Positions 30,303 through 42,200 of a stretch of DNA of 64,000 bases are shown one piece after another; the first letter of the stretch is position 1, and each line of letters opens with the position of its first letter. Below the pieces are notes generated by a model, which saw only the letters and a program-made list of their open reading frames with translations, searched no databases and was not told where the DNA came from. The position numbers and the translations under genes are program-made. The stretch is from contig NC_064539.1 of NCBI RefSeq assembly GCF_023856365.1, positions 31,160,482 to 31,224,481 on the forward strand. Reading direction: 5' to 3'. This DNA is from Brienomyrus brachyistius (Eukaryota > Chordata > Actinopteri > Osteoglossiformes > Mormyridae).

Positions 30303-30848
30303 GATGTATATACAGACAGGAGTCATCTACAGGCCTACCACCCACTTCTCAAGGAGGTATCTATAGACAGGAGTCATCTACCGGCCTGCCACGCACTTCT
30401 CAAGGAGGTATATACAGACAGGAGTCATCTACTGGCTTGCCATCCACTTCTCAAGGAGGTATATACAGGCAGGAGTCATCTACAGGCCTGCCATCCACTT
30501 CTCAAGGAGGTATATACAGACAGGAGTCATCTACTGGCTTGCCATCCACTTCTCAAGGAGGTATATACAGGCAGGAGTCATCTACAGGCCTGCCATCCAC
30601 TTCTCAAGGAGGTATATACAGGCAGGAGTCATCTACAGGCCTGCCATCCACTTCTCAAGGAGGTATATACAGGCAGGAGTCATCTACAGGCCTGCTACCC
30701 ACTACTCAAGGAGGTATATACAGACAGGAGCCATCTACCGGCCTGCTATCCACTACTCAATGAAGTGTACTGTATACAGACAGGAGCCATCTACAGGCCT
30801 GTTACCCACATCTCAATGAAGTGTACTGTATATAGATGAGAGCCATCC
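30303..30848. repeat. 51-bp minisatellite, about 10 copies
   Basis: Unit gaggtatatacaggcaggag plus tcatctacaggcctgccatc and cacttctcaag; copies at both edges are more diverged. 51 is a multiple of three, so a 17-residue repeat frame (GIYRQESSTGLPSTSQG) stays open. Not considered a gene. Confidence 0.96.
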
Positions 30849-31060
30849 AGGGTGTCGGCAAAAATCTTAATGTGAAATTTAAGACTTCTAAAGACCTTTT
30901 TTAAAGCCCCTTCAAACCAAATTTAAAACAAGACTCTAACTGGAAAAATTGTTTACCAGGATCAATACCCACACATTTACACTACACTGACTACAGCCAG
31001 TGTTCATTCAGGTTTGTATTAAAAGGTGGTAAAACAGTTGGTGTAAATAATAAACAGATT
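30849..31060. mobile_element. Possible hAT-like non-autonomous element, left part
   Basis: Starts cagggtgtcggcaaaaatct, then tgaaatttaagacttctaaag. I recall a similar start from fish hAT-type repeats. No right end or 8-bp duplication identified. Confidence 0.3.
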
Positions 31061-32069
31061 TTTACCATGCGATGATCAAATCCTCAGTTATGAGAAATCC
31101 TCATACCAAGAAACTTAACAAAACAGAGCAACATCAGACTAAAGGTGATTATATACAGGGCAAGCAGGTGAGCCACAGGGCAGCCGATCAAGGTGAGGGA
31201 CGCTTGGCAATAACCAATCAAAGAAGAGCAAATCTACTGCCAAGAGACAGACACCGCGAAGATGGACACCGAAAGATTTGCAAATGTCACTTGTCTTGGC
31301 TTCAACATCTATTTCACTTACTGTAAGTAACACATATAGCACAATATGACAGAGATACTAGAGTCAAAAGAACATTTTTGATAATTTTAACATAGTTTTT
31401 AAAGGTGTATTAGAATGAAAATGAAAATCAGGCTTAACTCAGTATAGTAAAATAAGGTGGATTTGTGCCTGGAACTGACATACCGTGAATCTCAAACACT
31501 GTTGTTTCTCTTTCAAATATCAATCCCATATGTATCTGTAAAATGGGCTGGTCCAAAAATCCGGGATTGTTTCGTTTTCGTATGTATTCTTGACCCTTTA
31601 TGGACCATCATATGAATAGCACTACAGCAGTCCCATCTCAATGCGACTAATGCGCTCCTGAAAAACCTTGCATACACTAAAATTGCGGGTTACACTTTAC
31701 TTGAGGGGACATGAGTAATGTAGTAATACACACTTACTGTATGCATTAATTAACCAGTAAGTAAGTGTCTGTTAGCTACTGATCTCATACTTGTTCATCA
31801 TTAATAAATCATGACAGTTCATGCATTCCATTCAGTCACTATAATGCTTAACAGTTAACTAATTAGTTAATAATTGTAAGACCACTTCAGGGGGCAAAAA
31901 GTTCTTAACCCATTTACTACTCAAGAACAAAATCATGGACAAACACGGGTTTTCCAATGAAATAAATGAACTCTCATGATTGATTAATGATGAATGAGTG
32001 ATTCACTGAAAAGCAGTTCAGAAGAACAATTTGTTCACAAATTGGGCATCACTTTCGTTTTGGTGGAGT
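31061..32069. other. No gene; possible dispersed repeat at 31690-31880
   Basis: The stretch from ttacactttacttgagggg through taatgcttaacagttaact resembles a common fish dispersed repeat. The rest is AT-rich with nothing recognised. Confidence 0.35.
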
Positions 32070-32341
32070 AGACACACATACAGACACACACACATACACC
32101 CAGGTTTGTAATTATATCTGTGTGGGGACTTGGGGACTCTCCATTCATTTCTATGGGGAAAACTCTAATCCCAACATGACGACCTTAACCTCCACGCAGC
32201 CCTGACCTTAACCATAAGAAACCAAACAAAATAAGAGACTTTTGGCATTTTTAGTTTCTTGATTGCTTTCACAGATTATTATAAAATTCAGCTTCCCCTG
32301 TGGGGACGGGGAAAAAGGTCCCCACAATGTAATACTCATAT
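32070..32341 (-). mobile_element. Dispersed repeat family A, copy 1
   Basis: Contains ctatggggaaaactctaatc, then catgacgaccttaacc, and ends ggtccccacaatgtaa. It matches, in opposite orientation, the copies at 33945 and 62862. All three share the order gtgggga, a c-ttttggcattttt-like core, taaccataag, gacgacctta and cattt-ctatgggg. Bordered by CA repeats on both sides. Family unnamed. Confidence 0.75.
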
Positions 32342-32363
32342 ACACACACACACACACACACAC
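32342..32363. repeat. (CA)n microsatellite
   Basis: About 10 CA units next to the dispersed repeat. Confidence 0.95.
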
Positions 32364-32663
32364 AGACGGTGTATGACTATTCAAGGCCTTAATTGGTTCA
32401 GTTCAATTTAAAACTTTACAATGTCCCACGGACACCCTGACTACCTACAGACCACATCTCAGTGTGTTCATTGACAGCCTATCCAATTAGGTAGCACTGT
32501 ACACCTCCAGCTGCGTTTTCCTGTAGTCCTCACATTACACATCTTTTCCTATGTGTTTCTTCACACTACCCAGGCAGCTGCTAACTGCTACTGGCTTCTA
32601 ATTCACGACACTGGAGGCTCTTTCCATTGTACCAGCCACTGATCCATAGGCTATCCGGATGCT

Positions 32664-32840
32664 CCAGGGGCCTGTATCACAAAGTGAGATTTATTGGTTA
32701 GCTAGATAACCTGTTGGATTTAAGATACCCCGGTTTAAATGGATTTTATCATCATTTAATTATATTTAGCCCAGACTACCTTAAACTGCGCAAGTTATCT
32801 GGCTAGGCAAGAAATCCTGCTTTGTGATAAAGGCCCCTGG
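32664..32840. mobile_element. Palindromic MITE, copy 1
   Basis: 177 bp. It begins ccaggggcctgtatcaca and ends with the near-exact inverted form tgtgataaaggcccctgg. The inverted similarity extends well inward (ttggttagctagataacc against agttatctggctaggcaag; tttaagataccccggttt against cagactaccttaaact), so the whole element can fold into a hairpin. No coding capacity. A diverged relative is at 55182-55350. Confidence 0.8.
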
Positions 32841-32999
32841 TGACAGAGCAGTTATGTGTGTGGTCACCAGAGGAAGGGGTTCGAGTGTTTTTTTAAGTGT
32901 GGTAGCTCACAAATGACAGACGGCCACACTGCCTTGGAGCTGCCAAACTCTACATGTTCCTGTTACATTCGTGTGCATCCACTGACCTGGTTAACTGCT

Positions 33000-33882
33000 G
33001 GCTGCACAGCCCTCAGACTGTAAGCGGGTGTGTGAGCGCACAGCCCTCAGACTGTAAGCGGGTGTGTGTGAGTGCACAGCCCTCAGACTGTAAGCGGGTG
33101 TGTGTGAGCGCACACTGTAAGCGGGTGTGAGTGAGCGCACAGCCCTCAGACTGTAAGTGGGTGTGTGTGAGCGCACAGCCCTCAGACTGTAAGCGGGTGT
33201 GTGAGCGCACAGCCCTCAGACTGTAAGCGGGTGTGTGTGAGCGCACACTGTAAGTGGGTGTGAGTGAGCGCACAGCCCTCAGACTGTAAGTGGGTGTGTG
33301 TGAGTGCACAGCCCTCAGACTGTAAGCGGGTGTGTGTGAGCGCACAGCCCTCAGACTGTAAGCGGGTGTGTGTGAGCGCACAGCCCTCAGACTGTAAGCG
33401 GGTGTGTGTGAGCGCACAGCCCTCAGACTGTAAGCGGGTGTGTGTGAACGCACAGCCCTCAGACTGTAAGCGGGTGTGTGTGAGCGCACACTGTAAGCGG
33501 GTGTGTGTGAGCGCACAGCCCTCAGACTGTAAGCGGGTGTGTGAGCGCACAGCCCTCAGACTGTAAGCGGGTGTGTGTGAGTGCACAGCCCTCAGACTGT
33601 AAGCGGGTGTGTGTGAGCGCACACTGTAAGCGGGTGTGTGTGAACGCACAGCCCTCAGACTGTAAGCGGGTGTGTGTGAACGCACAGCCCTCAGACTGTA
33701 AGCGGGTGTGTGTGAGCGCACAGCCCTCAGACTGTAAGCGGGTGTGAGTGAGCGCACAGCCCTCTGACTGTAAGCGAGTGTGTGTGAACGCACAGCCCTC
33801 AGACTGTAAGCGGGTGTGAGTGAGCGCACAGCCCTCAGACTGTAAGCGAGTGTGTGTGAGCGCACAGCCCTCAGACTGTAAG
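33000..33882. repeat. 36-bp minisatellite, about 25 copies
   Basis: Unit gcgcacagccctcagactgt plus aagcgggtgtgtgtga. There are 34-bp variants (short TG run) and recurrent short units lacking agccctcag (gcgcacactgtaagcggg). The short unit recurs at regular places (about 33110, 33243, 33487, 33620), marking a higher-order module. Cys/Val-rich open frames on both strands are by-products. Confidence 0.96.
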
Positions 33883-33944
33883 TAGCATTGCTTTCTAACA
33901 CCTCTAGGTTTGGGGGTTGAATCCCACCTTCGCTGTGTGTGCGC

Positions 33945-34176
33945 ATGTGTGGACCATATGTCCCCCATAATGTAATAAAAACCCATTTTTTATGTTGTGG
34001 GGAGCATTTTTCAGGTCCCCTCAAAGATCTGTGAATGCGATCAAAAAAGTAAAAATGACAAAAGTCTTGTATTTTGTTTGATCACTTATGGTTAAGGTTC
34101 GGGCTGGTTAGGGGTCACGGTCGTCATGTTGGGATAAGGTTTTTGCATAGAAATGAAAGAGATATAATTACAAACC
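33945..34176 (+). mobile_element. Dispersed repeat family A, copy 2
   Basis: Runs from catatgtcccccataatgta through aaaaatgacaaaagtcttgt and acttatggttaaggttcggg to tttttgcatagaaatgaaag, then straight into (TG)n. Opposite orientation to the copy at 32070. Confidence 0.75.
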
Positions 34177-34177
34177 T

Positions 34178-34225
34178 ATGTGTGTGTGTGTGTGTGTGTG
34201 AGCATGTGTGTGTGTGTGTGTGAGC
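34178..34225. repeat. (TG)n microsatellite
   Basis: Two TG runs separated by agca. Confidence 0.95.
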
Positions 34226-35110
34226 ACGAGTTTGCATGCTCACTTTGGTTTCTATCATGCATGTGGCAGTCAGACTACCTGGCCTCTCTGATTTTCCAGT
34301 TCTGTGTGCCCTTCAATGGACTGGGATCTTGTCCAGGTTGCACCCTCAGATGCAATTGGCTTCAGGTCCCCCGTGAAAAAGAAAAATGACGAGGGGGGGG
34401 GCTTTCTGATGCAACTGTACAACAACGCTGCTTAAATTAAAAACTGTTCTGAATATACTAATAATTTTCCATACTTGTGCATTTATTTATCTTTGCCAGT
34501 GATGATTCCTTCCAGAACACTGTTCTGTAATTATTTCAATAAAAGTATTAATAAATGATACAGTGCATAAGCTGCTGATATTCATTTCAGTGTTTTGTTC
34601 GGCTGGCAAAGACGTGACTAGTCCTAACAGGTTTCCATGGTAGCAGGTTATTTTGGATATCGCGAGCACATCCGGCGCGGGTGGGGGGGCTGCCAGCAGG
34701 GCGTTGGGGGGAGTGTGTCTTCACAGGCCGTGCTCAGTGGCAGCTTATCATGTCACATACCGCTGCAGCGTGATTCGGCACAATCAAATCACTTATGTCC
34801 TGCATGAAACTTTCAGTCATAAGTGTCCAGTTTGATATAAAAAATAACTCTATCACAGTAATTATGCAAGAAGCCTTTTTATCAAGCAGGTTTACAGCAG
34901 ACACAGACAGATTAAAGATATATATGCCATCCTGATTAATTACTCAAGTAAAGATCGTGGTGTATTTCCCATTTCTTTGCTGGGACTCTCGTCCGCATGA
35001 TCCTGTGCTCATTGGAAAGCGCAGATGTGTTCAGCTGAGGAGCAGAGTGTTAAGACCAAGTGCTTCGGATTCACTTTCCAGCTGATCCTGAGCTGGGCAG
35101 AGCTGCACTG
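34226..35110. other. No gene seen
   Basis: Mixed sequence; G tract near 34393-34401. No coding signature. Confidence 0.5.
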
Positions 35111-35345
35111 AGGCAGAGATCCCTCAGAGGAGGCGTCTGCATTTCCATGGGGATGTGAGACACTGATCTCCTAGCCAGAACCCCCTGTAACCCTAGTGCT
35201 TTCAGGTGAGACGCACTGGAGCAGCACCGAGACAGAGATCCCTCAGAGGAGGCGTCTGCATTTCCATGGGGATATGAGACACTGATCTCCTAGCCAGAAC
35301 CCCCTCTAACCTCAGCACTTTCAGGTGAGACGCACTGGAGCTGCA
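35111..35345. repeat. 119-bp tandem duplication
   Basis: Two copies of a 119-bp unit (agagatccctcagaggaggc ... tttcaggtgagacgcactgg), nearly identical. Each ends in a splice-donor-like caggtgag, which may be coincidence. Confidence 0.93.
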
Positions 35346-35493
35346 CTGCGTTTCCCTCAGGACTCATAAGTCTCTCATGGAGACTCCTGTCTGCCTGCCT
35401 GCACAGGGACACACCCTACAACAATGCACTGACCTGCACCCATTTCACAGCAGGCTGGTCCTAGGCCATGTGGATATGTCCTGCAGGACTGAG

Positions 35494-36325
35494 AGCCCCT
35501 CAGTGTCCCCAGCCCCTCACTGTCCTCAGCCCCTCACTCTCCTCAGCCCCTCAGTCTCCCCAGCCCCTCACTGTCCCCAGCCCCTCACTGTCCTCAGCCC
35601 CTCACTGTCCTCAGCCCCTCAGTGTCCCCAGCCCCTCACTGTCCTCAGCCCCTCAGTGTCCCCAGCCCCTCAGTGTCCCCAGCCCCTCACTGTCCTCAGC
35701 CCCTCAGTGTCCTCAGCCCCTCACTGTCCTCAGCCCCTCACTCTCCTCAGCCCCTCAGTCTCCCCAGCCCCTCACTGTCCCCAGCCCCTCACTGTCCTCA
35801 GCCCCCACTGTCCTCAGCCCCCCACTGTCCTCAGCCCCTCACTGTCCTCAGCCCCCACTGTCCTCAGCCCCTCACTGTCCTCAGCCCCTCACTGTCCCCA
35901 GCCCCTCACTGTCCCCAGCCCCTCACTGTCCTCAGCCCCTCAGTGTCCTCAGCCCCTCACTGTCCTCAGCCCCTCACTCTCCTCAGCCCCTCAGTCTCCC
36001 CAGCCCCTCACTGTCCCCAGCCCCTCACTGTCCTCAGCCCCCACTGTCCTCAGCCCCCCACTGTCCTCAGCCCCTCACTGTCCTCAGCCCCCACTGTCCC
36101 CAGCCCCTCACTGTCCTCAGCCCCCACTGTCCTCAGCCCCTCACTGTCCTCAGCCCCTCAGTCTCCCCAGCCCCTCACTGTCCTCAGCCCCTCACTGTTC
36201 TCAGCCCCCACTGTCCTCAGTCCCCCACTGTCCTCAGCCCCTCACTGTCCTCAGCCCCTCACTGTCCTCAGCCCCTCACTGTCCTCAGCTCCTTCAGCAT
36301 TCTCAGCCCCTCAGTGTCCCCAGCC
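35494..36325. repeat. 17-bp minisatellite, about 49 copies
   Basis: Unit cctcagcccctcactgt with variants (cccc for cctc, cagtgt, cccact with one base lost). A block of several hundred bases (about 35697-35880) recurs near 35940-36120, so segmental duplication occurred inside the array. Pro/Ser/Leu-rich open frames in all + phases are by-products of a stop-free 17-mer. Confidence 0.97.
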
Positions 36326-38679
36326 TGGAAGGTTATCCTTAACTCCCTGGTTTCCTCACCTTGGTGAGGAGCAATATGGGCAGATGGTTTTGTGGTCTGA
36401 AGTTTCAGGCCTAGGCAGGGCCAGTGGACGGGTCTCACAGCCTGAGGGGGGCTTCTCTGTAAATTGTTGCCAGTTTTACTTGATCAGGCTGAAAGGCTGG
36501 GCGAGTCCCCCTGATAAAGTTTGCAGTCATCCCCCCATGGCAGATGCCTCTCTGCCTCTCTGCCCCCCCTCCCCCCCGTCTCCTGCCCTGGAGCGGTTTA
36601 AACCACTTTAACCTCTCTCATTAACTGGCGACAAGCTACAATGCAGCGTAATGAGAATGGTGATGGAGTCTCTCTCTGAATAAAAGCACAAGTACAGAAA
36701 GCAGCGTCACGGGTTCGCATTAGGCAGCACGGCCTGTCCTGCTGTCTTCTGTCACCCACAATGCACTGCCTGTGGCACAACACCATCACCTTCCTGAGCC
36801 AGACGGTCTCACTTACAGTCCGCAAAGCCTTAGTAGAGGGACACGCCGCCATATGACAGTGTCATGCTCCACTAAAAAAACCCCCAGAAGGTGCAGAGTT
36901 TCCATCCATCCACAAATATTCTTCCTTCACCCTCATCATTATTCCGTCGTTTACACAATGTAGGGATTGCAGGAGCGATGTCACATGCTGATGGCCGCGA
37001 CGCCCTCTGCCCTAAACACAGAGAAAAGGCAACAAGCACTTGCCACATAATCCCCCATGTCTTGGGGAATAACCTGTCCTCATTACTTGCATCACTTGCC
37101 TTTACTCTCCTGCCATCATGTGCAAACCACTGAGGTGGAAGCAGGGGTGGCTGGTCCACGTAGACCCCCAAAGAGGAGCTCCCAGCAGGACTGGGGGAGG
37201 ACCTCGGCCTGCCAAGAACATCACGCTTAAACGATTGTTTGTGTTGGTGTACAACTAGTGCGTCAGCTGGCCATGGCAAAATCTCTCCTCAAATCACCAC
37301 AGAATTTCATGTTACCATCCAAGACGCCTCTGCATTTGTACATCCCAACAAGATTCTTGAACAGCAGAACAAATTTTTGTTCATTTCTTAAAGTATTGCT
37401 GTTTTTTGTACACTGTCTATTATAACATTAAACAGTATTTTTACTGAGCAAATGTACACTTAACACCCTTAAGAGCTTCTTCCAGAAATGAGTTTAGACA
37501 TCTTTATTTAAGACTTTTAGGGTGTTACTGTAAGTAAGTAATTATTAGCAAGAGGTCATACATTAAAAATAATGAAAAAGCGAACATTGAGGTAAATGTT
37601 CAGGCTTCACCTCCGTAACTCCATCTTTGGCACCAGAGAGCAGCATTGAACCCTTCAGAGTTTTTCCTAGTGAAGAACCACATAACACTTCTTGAACCAT
37701 TCGCTGTATTTTTTAATCCCACTACATGATGCTCTCTAGCATGTCCCAAAGCAAACCAAGAGCGCCATCTAGTGGGGTCAAAAAATATGGCAAATGGTTC
37801 ATGAAGCTTCATTTTGACTAGTACTGGCTTTTCCTTCACCCCATATAGGAAGAATCTGTGGCTGGGGGAGATCCAGGGTACTGACACAATATCCTGCACC
37901 TACCACTACCTCAGTATTGGGTCAATAGCCAGTCATGCCAAAGGACCCCTATAATGGATCCCCATGAAGGATCCCCACGTGATCTTCAATGACTGAGCTC
38001 ATCGTCTGTGAGCCACTGATCCATGGACCCTGATCTCATCTGCCATGTCATCTTCATCTCAGAACTGTACTTTGAGAAGCTGGAGGATAATGTCCATGTA
38101 TAGCATAGACATCCTTATTATTCCTACTGAGCTGCTGGTGTGACATTTAGCTGATTGCCTGGCATTGCACGCATCCTGATGGAGAAGAAGCCCCCAAGTG
38201 GGTGAAGAAACGAAAGCTGAGCTGGTAACAGAATCTGTATTACCCAGTACACATGTTAGGCACAACAACAGACTTTACACTGAATAATTTACAGAAGGAG
38301 CTGAAGCCATGTTATGTACAAAGGAACGGTCTCTGCAGGGATTTTAAGAGGGACAGCTCATCGCCAGGACAGGTCCTGAGCCAGCATTCTGTACGTATCA
38401 TCTGTGTGAGCTTTGGGTGTCTGCAAATGTGCGTCTGACTCAGAATGAAAAGGATATTTTGCAAAAGAATAGATTTGTTCAGACAGAGAACCAGAAGAAG
38501 AGGAAATATACCAACGTGAGGTTTAATGTCAGACGGGTGAGAGGGTGTCCATGACAGGTCGACCATGACCTTCAGCAGTGTTTCAGCCTTTTTTGTTGGT
38601 GCTTGGAAAGTTATCAAAAAGTTATCTTTTATGTGGGAAGTGTTGAATTTCTCATAGGACTACAAAGAACACAAAGCAT
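36326..38679. other. No gene recognised
   Basis: Unique-looking DNA. 37640-37860 includes gagcgccatctagtggggtc and may belong to a dispersed repeat. Its minus-strand 99-codon frame has no recognisable family. Confidence 0.4.
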
Positions 38680-38785
38680 AACTAGGGATGCACCGATCCC
38701 ATTATTCTGTCCTGATACCGATACTGAGCTTTGGGTATCGGCTGATACTAAGTACTGATCCGATACCAGTATTTAATATATAAGC
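38680..38785 (+). mobile_element. hAT-like element, left terminus
   Basis: ctagggatgcaccgatccca followed by repeated gataccgatactgag and gtatcggctgata words. I recall this as a typical start of a widespread fish hAT-type repeat. The matching inverted right end was not found, so boundaries are open; AT-rich sequence after the SINE may belong to it. Confidence 0.5.
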
Positions 38786-38898
38786 TGTAGGTTTTGCCTC
38801 ACTATGTGGAAGAGACTGTGACCATTCTTTGGTATGTACTGTAAGGGAATATCTGGCTTAACTTAAACAAAGCTTATAAATAAACAGTATATATTTAG

Positions 38899-39238
38899 AT
38901 ATCCATCCATCCATTTTCCAAACCGCTTATCCTACTGGGTCATGGGGGGTCCAGAGGGCACGAGGCAGGGAACAACCCAGGATGGGGGGCCAGCCCATCG
39001 CAAGGTACACTCACACACCATTCACGCACACATTCACACCTATGGGCAATTTAGCAACTCCAATTAGCCTCGGCATGTTTTTGGACTGTGGGGGGAAACC
39101 GGAGTACCCGGAGGAAACCCCACGATGACATGGGGAGAACATGCAGACTCCACACACATGTGACCCAGGCGGAGACTCGAACCTGGGTCCCAGAGGTATG
39201 AGGCAACAGTGCTAACCACTGCACCACCATGCCACCCC
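38899..39238 (-). mobile_element. V-SINE (HE1/DANA-like) copy 3
   Basis: Reverse-oriented SINE: (ATCC)n tail complement, aaccgcttatcctactgggt, the central domain complement (ggaggaaaccccacgatgac, ggggagaacatgcagactcc), B-box complement gactcgaacctgggtcc near 39174, and head complement caccaccatgccacccc. Well preserved. TA-rich sequence lies at both ends, so an insertion in AT-rich DNA is likely, but a clean target duplication was not pinned down. Confidence 0.93.
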
Positions 39239-39275
39239 CTATATATATATAGATATATAGATATATATATATCTC
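39239..39275. repeat. (TA)n/GATATA microsatellite
   Basis: tatatatatagatatatag units directly after the SINE head. Confidence 0.9.
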
Positions 39276-42200
39276 GTTTGTCTATCATTGTAATTGTTTT
39301 TTTTTCCTTTAAGTCTTGTCAAATTACCATCTAATTGACATTTGTATAATTATTACATGACTCTAAGGTAATAAAACAGAAAGTGTTACTATTTACTGAA
39401 TTTTACTGACGAAATGCAATACAGCTGTTTCAACTTACAGTACTGTACAAATAAAATGACTCAGAAGTGTATGATACAGTGTAATACATTAGCCTACTGC
39501 ACAGAAAGTTCAGTGTGCTGTAGTGTCACTTATGCATCTCGGTACATAAGCTTCCACTCCAGGTTCGTCACTGAGAGAAATTGACTGTCTTTTTCCTGTT
39601 AGGTTTCCTGTGCAGGCAGCATTAGCCTCAGGTAACTAGCCAGAAGCAGGCAGGTTAGCACAAGGCAAAGTAGGGTTATCAAAGTAAAGTAAAGTTAAAA
39701 AAAACAGTTTTAATTTTTTCACAAGTTGTACTGTATAAGAACACACAAAATGAAGACTAAAAGCGGACTACTTCATTACTATAAGCAAGTTATTTAATCA
39801 GTATTTGTACAAGAATGATTCTGCCCCCAGATCTTCGCTCCATATAAGCGGTTGGTTACTTTATCCATGACCACGCTAAGTGATTTGCACTCTGTGCATT
39901 TAGCTTAATTGAAACCTAAGTTTTCAACTTTAACATTTATATCTGGATTCTCATTTCTCAGCTTAAAAGGTCTTTAAATCTTGATTAAACAGGCTGATTT
40001 ATACTTCTTCGTAGAATTAACACCGTAAGTATGACGTAGCCGTGGATCCTGCCCTGAATCCACGGACTGTGCATGGTCTGCTTGATAGCATTGATTTTTT
40101 TTATAGAAGTGAAGAAAACATACACCCAGGTTACTCATATTGGTGATTGGACCTGAAGCGTTAAAAAACTAAACTTATTCTATGTTGGACATTAATACCA
40201 CTTCAGTTTCATTTTCTCTCGCTTCTCCATAATTTAGTTTGTTGTTGTGGTCTTTCTTTGCTAGCATTAGGATATTCCATGTACTCTGCACTATGGAGCG
40301 TCCTTTGATCAAATTGCTTGTGATAAGTGATGGTTGTCCCTTCCTCTCCTCGACAGAACAGACATTAAAGTCTGACAAAATGTCACGGCTTTGAGTTTTA
40401 ACGTAATGTTTCAGTTAAGTGGTGTTGGTCCTTATGAGTATGAATATACAAGCGCAGTATCAGATTATAACCATGTTATTAAAAGAGTGACTGGACAGTC
40501 ACTGAACATCCTCTTTTTGTTACACTGGAATGTCCTTTTTATTCCAACACAGCAGTCAGTCTGAACAGCTCAGGTGTGCTCAGTGCCCAGTGCTCAGTGC
40601 TCAGTGGCCTTCATACCAGTCAAACTATTTGAAGTTGCTTTTGTTTCCTGACCTTCAAATATCATTCTGAGACACATATTTTCCTAGTGGTGCTAGGGAT
40701 CCCTTTGGACAAAGTAACATTCTGCTGAACCTACAGGCACCGGAGACAAATGACCACGATGCAGTGAAAGCCGGTGTTTGCTGGCAACTCGATTTCCCGG
40801 CACAGAGGGACAGATCATCCATCTTGGATCAAACCCGCGAAGTAGTGGAAACGTGCCTACCAGCGACTCGACCTCTCTACACCAAGAGACTGACAATTCA
40901 TCTTGGCTCATACGCATCATAGGGTGACCATAAGGTGTTGATATCGAACGATACACACTCCAGCACCATCAAGGCAGATCCTGGAGTAAGCAGAAGGGTA
41001 TTTCTGAGCACATTTGCAGGGTATTTTTACTCTTCCAGGTAAACAGCCTCACAGGACAGCCCATGTGTGACACTCCTGAGACCTCAGCTCTCTGAGCCCT
41101 CTGACAGCATCCACAGCAGTTTTTTATGATCATCATTTTTTTTGTGAAGAAGAGGAAGAACAATTTGTTGTTGGTTTTATTTTCCTCCTCAGTCTCATGT
41201 TACCCACCCTGCCCACAGAAACAGCCCCCACAGTCCTGGCCAGGCAGATGAGGCCTCCGTGCAGAGAGGGGGTGCTTTGCTTTATCATTCCCATGAAGAT
41301 GAATCTCCTGTCTGTGCACACGGGCAGCAGCAAACCCACTTTATTACTGTTTTATATCGCGCATTATTTACACCTGAAGGAATAGCAAAGAGAATAAAAA
41401 GCCAAAGCCTCGGCACTCACTGCACCTCCTCCTGGATGTTTAAGATCTCCTTCTTATCAGCATTTCACTTAAGACTCCTATTTCTGAAAGAAATAACCCT
41501 GCAGAAGGGGTGAGACAGAGTCCTGCGATTGGAGGATGTGAGCAGAGCGGGGTCTGGAATTCCCGCTGGAGCATGAAACGCCAGCAGGAGTCTCTGAGGA
41601 GGCCAACTGCCCCCCCCTCACCCAGAAACGGAGAGGCTGCTCTGCTCTTCTCTAATGTTTGCTTTGACAAGAATATCTTAATTAATTTTGGGCCCACTGG
41701 AAATATAAAAAGTAAGTACTTGGAAAGAAGGCCAGATGGCCGCTGATGGACATGGCTGGCGGTGCAGAGCAGGATCCCCCCCGCCGTTAACCCCCCCTGC
41801 CTGGCTTGGTGCCCTGTCTCCGGAGCGCAGGTTGCAGTGCGGCGCCCTGCCATCACTCCTCCAGGAGCATCCAGCACCTCCCATCGCCTCCGGCTGGTTT
41901 GGCCAGATCGGCTGGAGCGGGATGGGAAGAGGCTTGGCTTCTCCCCCCGGCATTGACCCTGGGAGCGGTGTGGTCCCAGCAGGTGAGGACAGCCCGCAGG
42001 CACTCTGGAGGGGGTCACAGGGGGAACGGAACGGGGGCCGTTATGAGGTACCCATCAGGGACATGTCAGTGACAGCGACATCAGCTGAGCCTGATGCTGG
42101 AGGGGGGCTCAGCAGGAACAGGGGCTTAGCGACCTTGGGGGGGGGGGGGCACTGTTCCTCAGACACTCAGTTGGGTACTGAGACTACTCCATGGTGGATC

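Noticed and set aside
35377..36611. Pro/Ser/Leu-rich plus frames (about 300-330 codons)
   Set aside because: By-product of the 17-bp array, open in all three phases.
41440..42018. 192-codon minus-strand open frame as a gene
   Set aside because: No domain, splice context or family pattern. GC-rich unique DNA can leave such frames open by chance.
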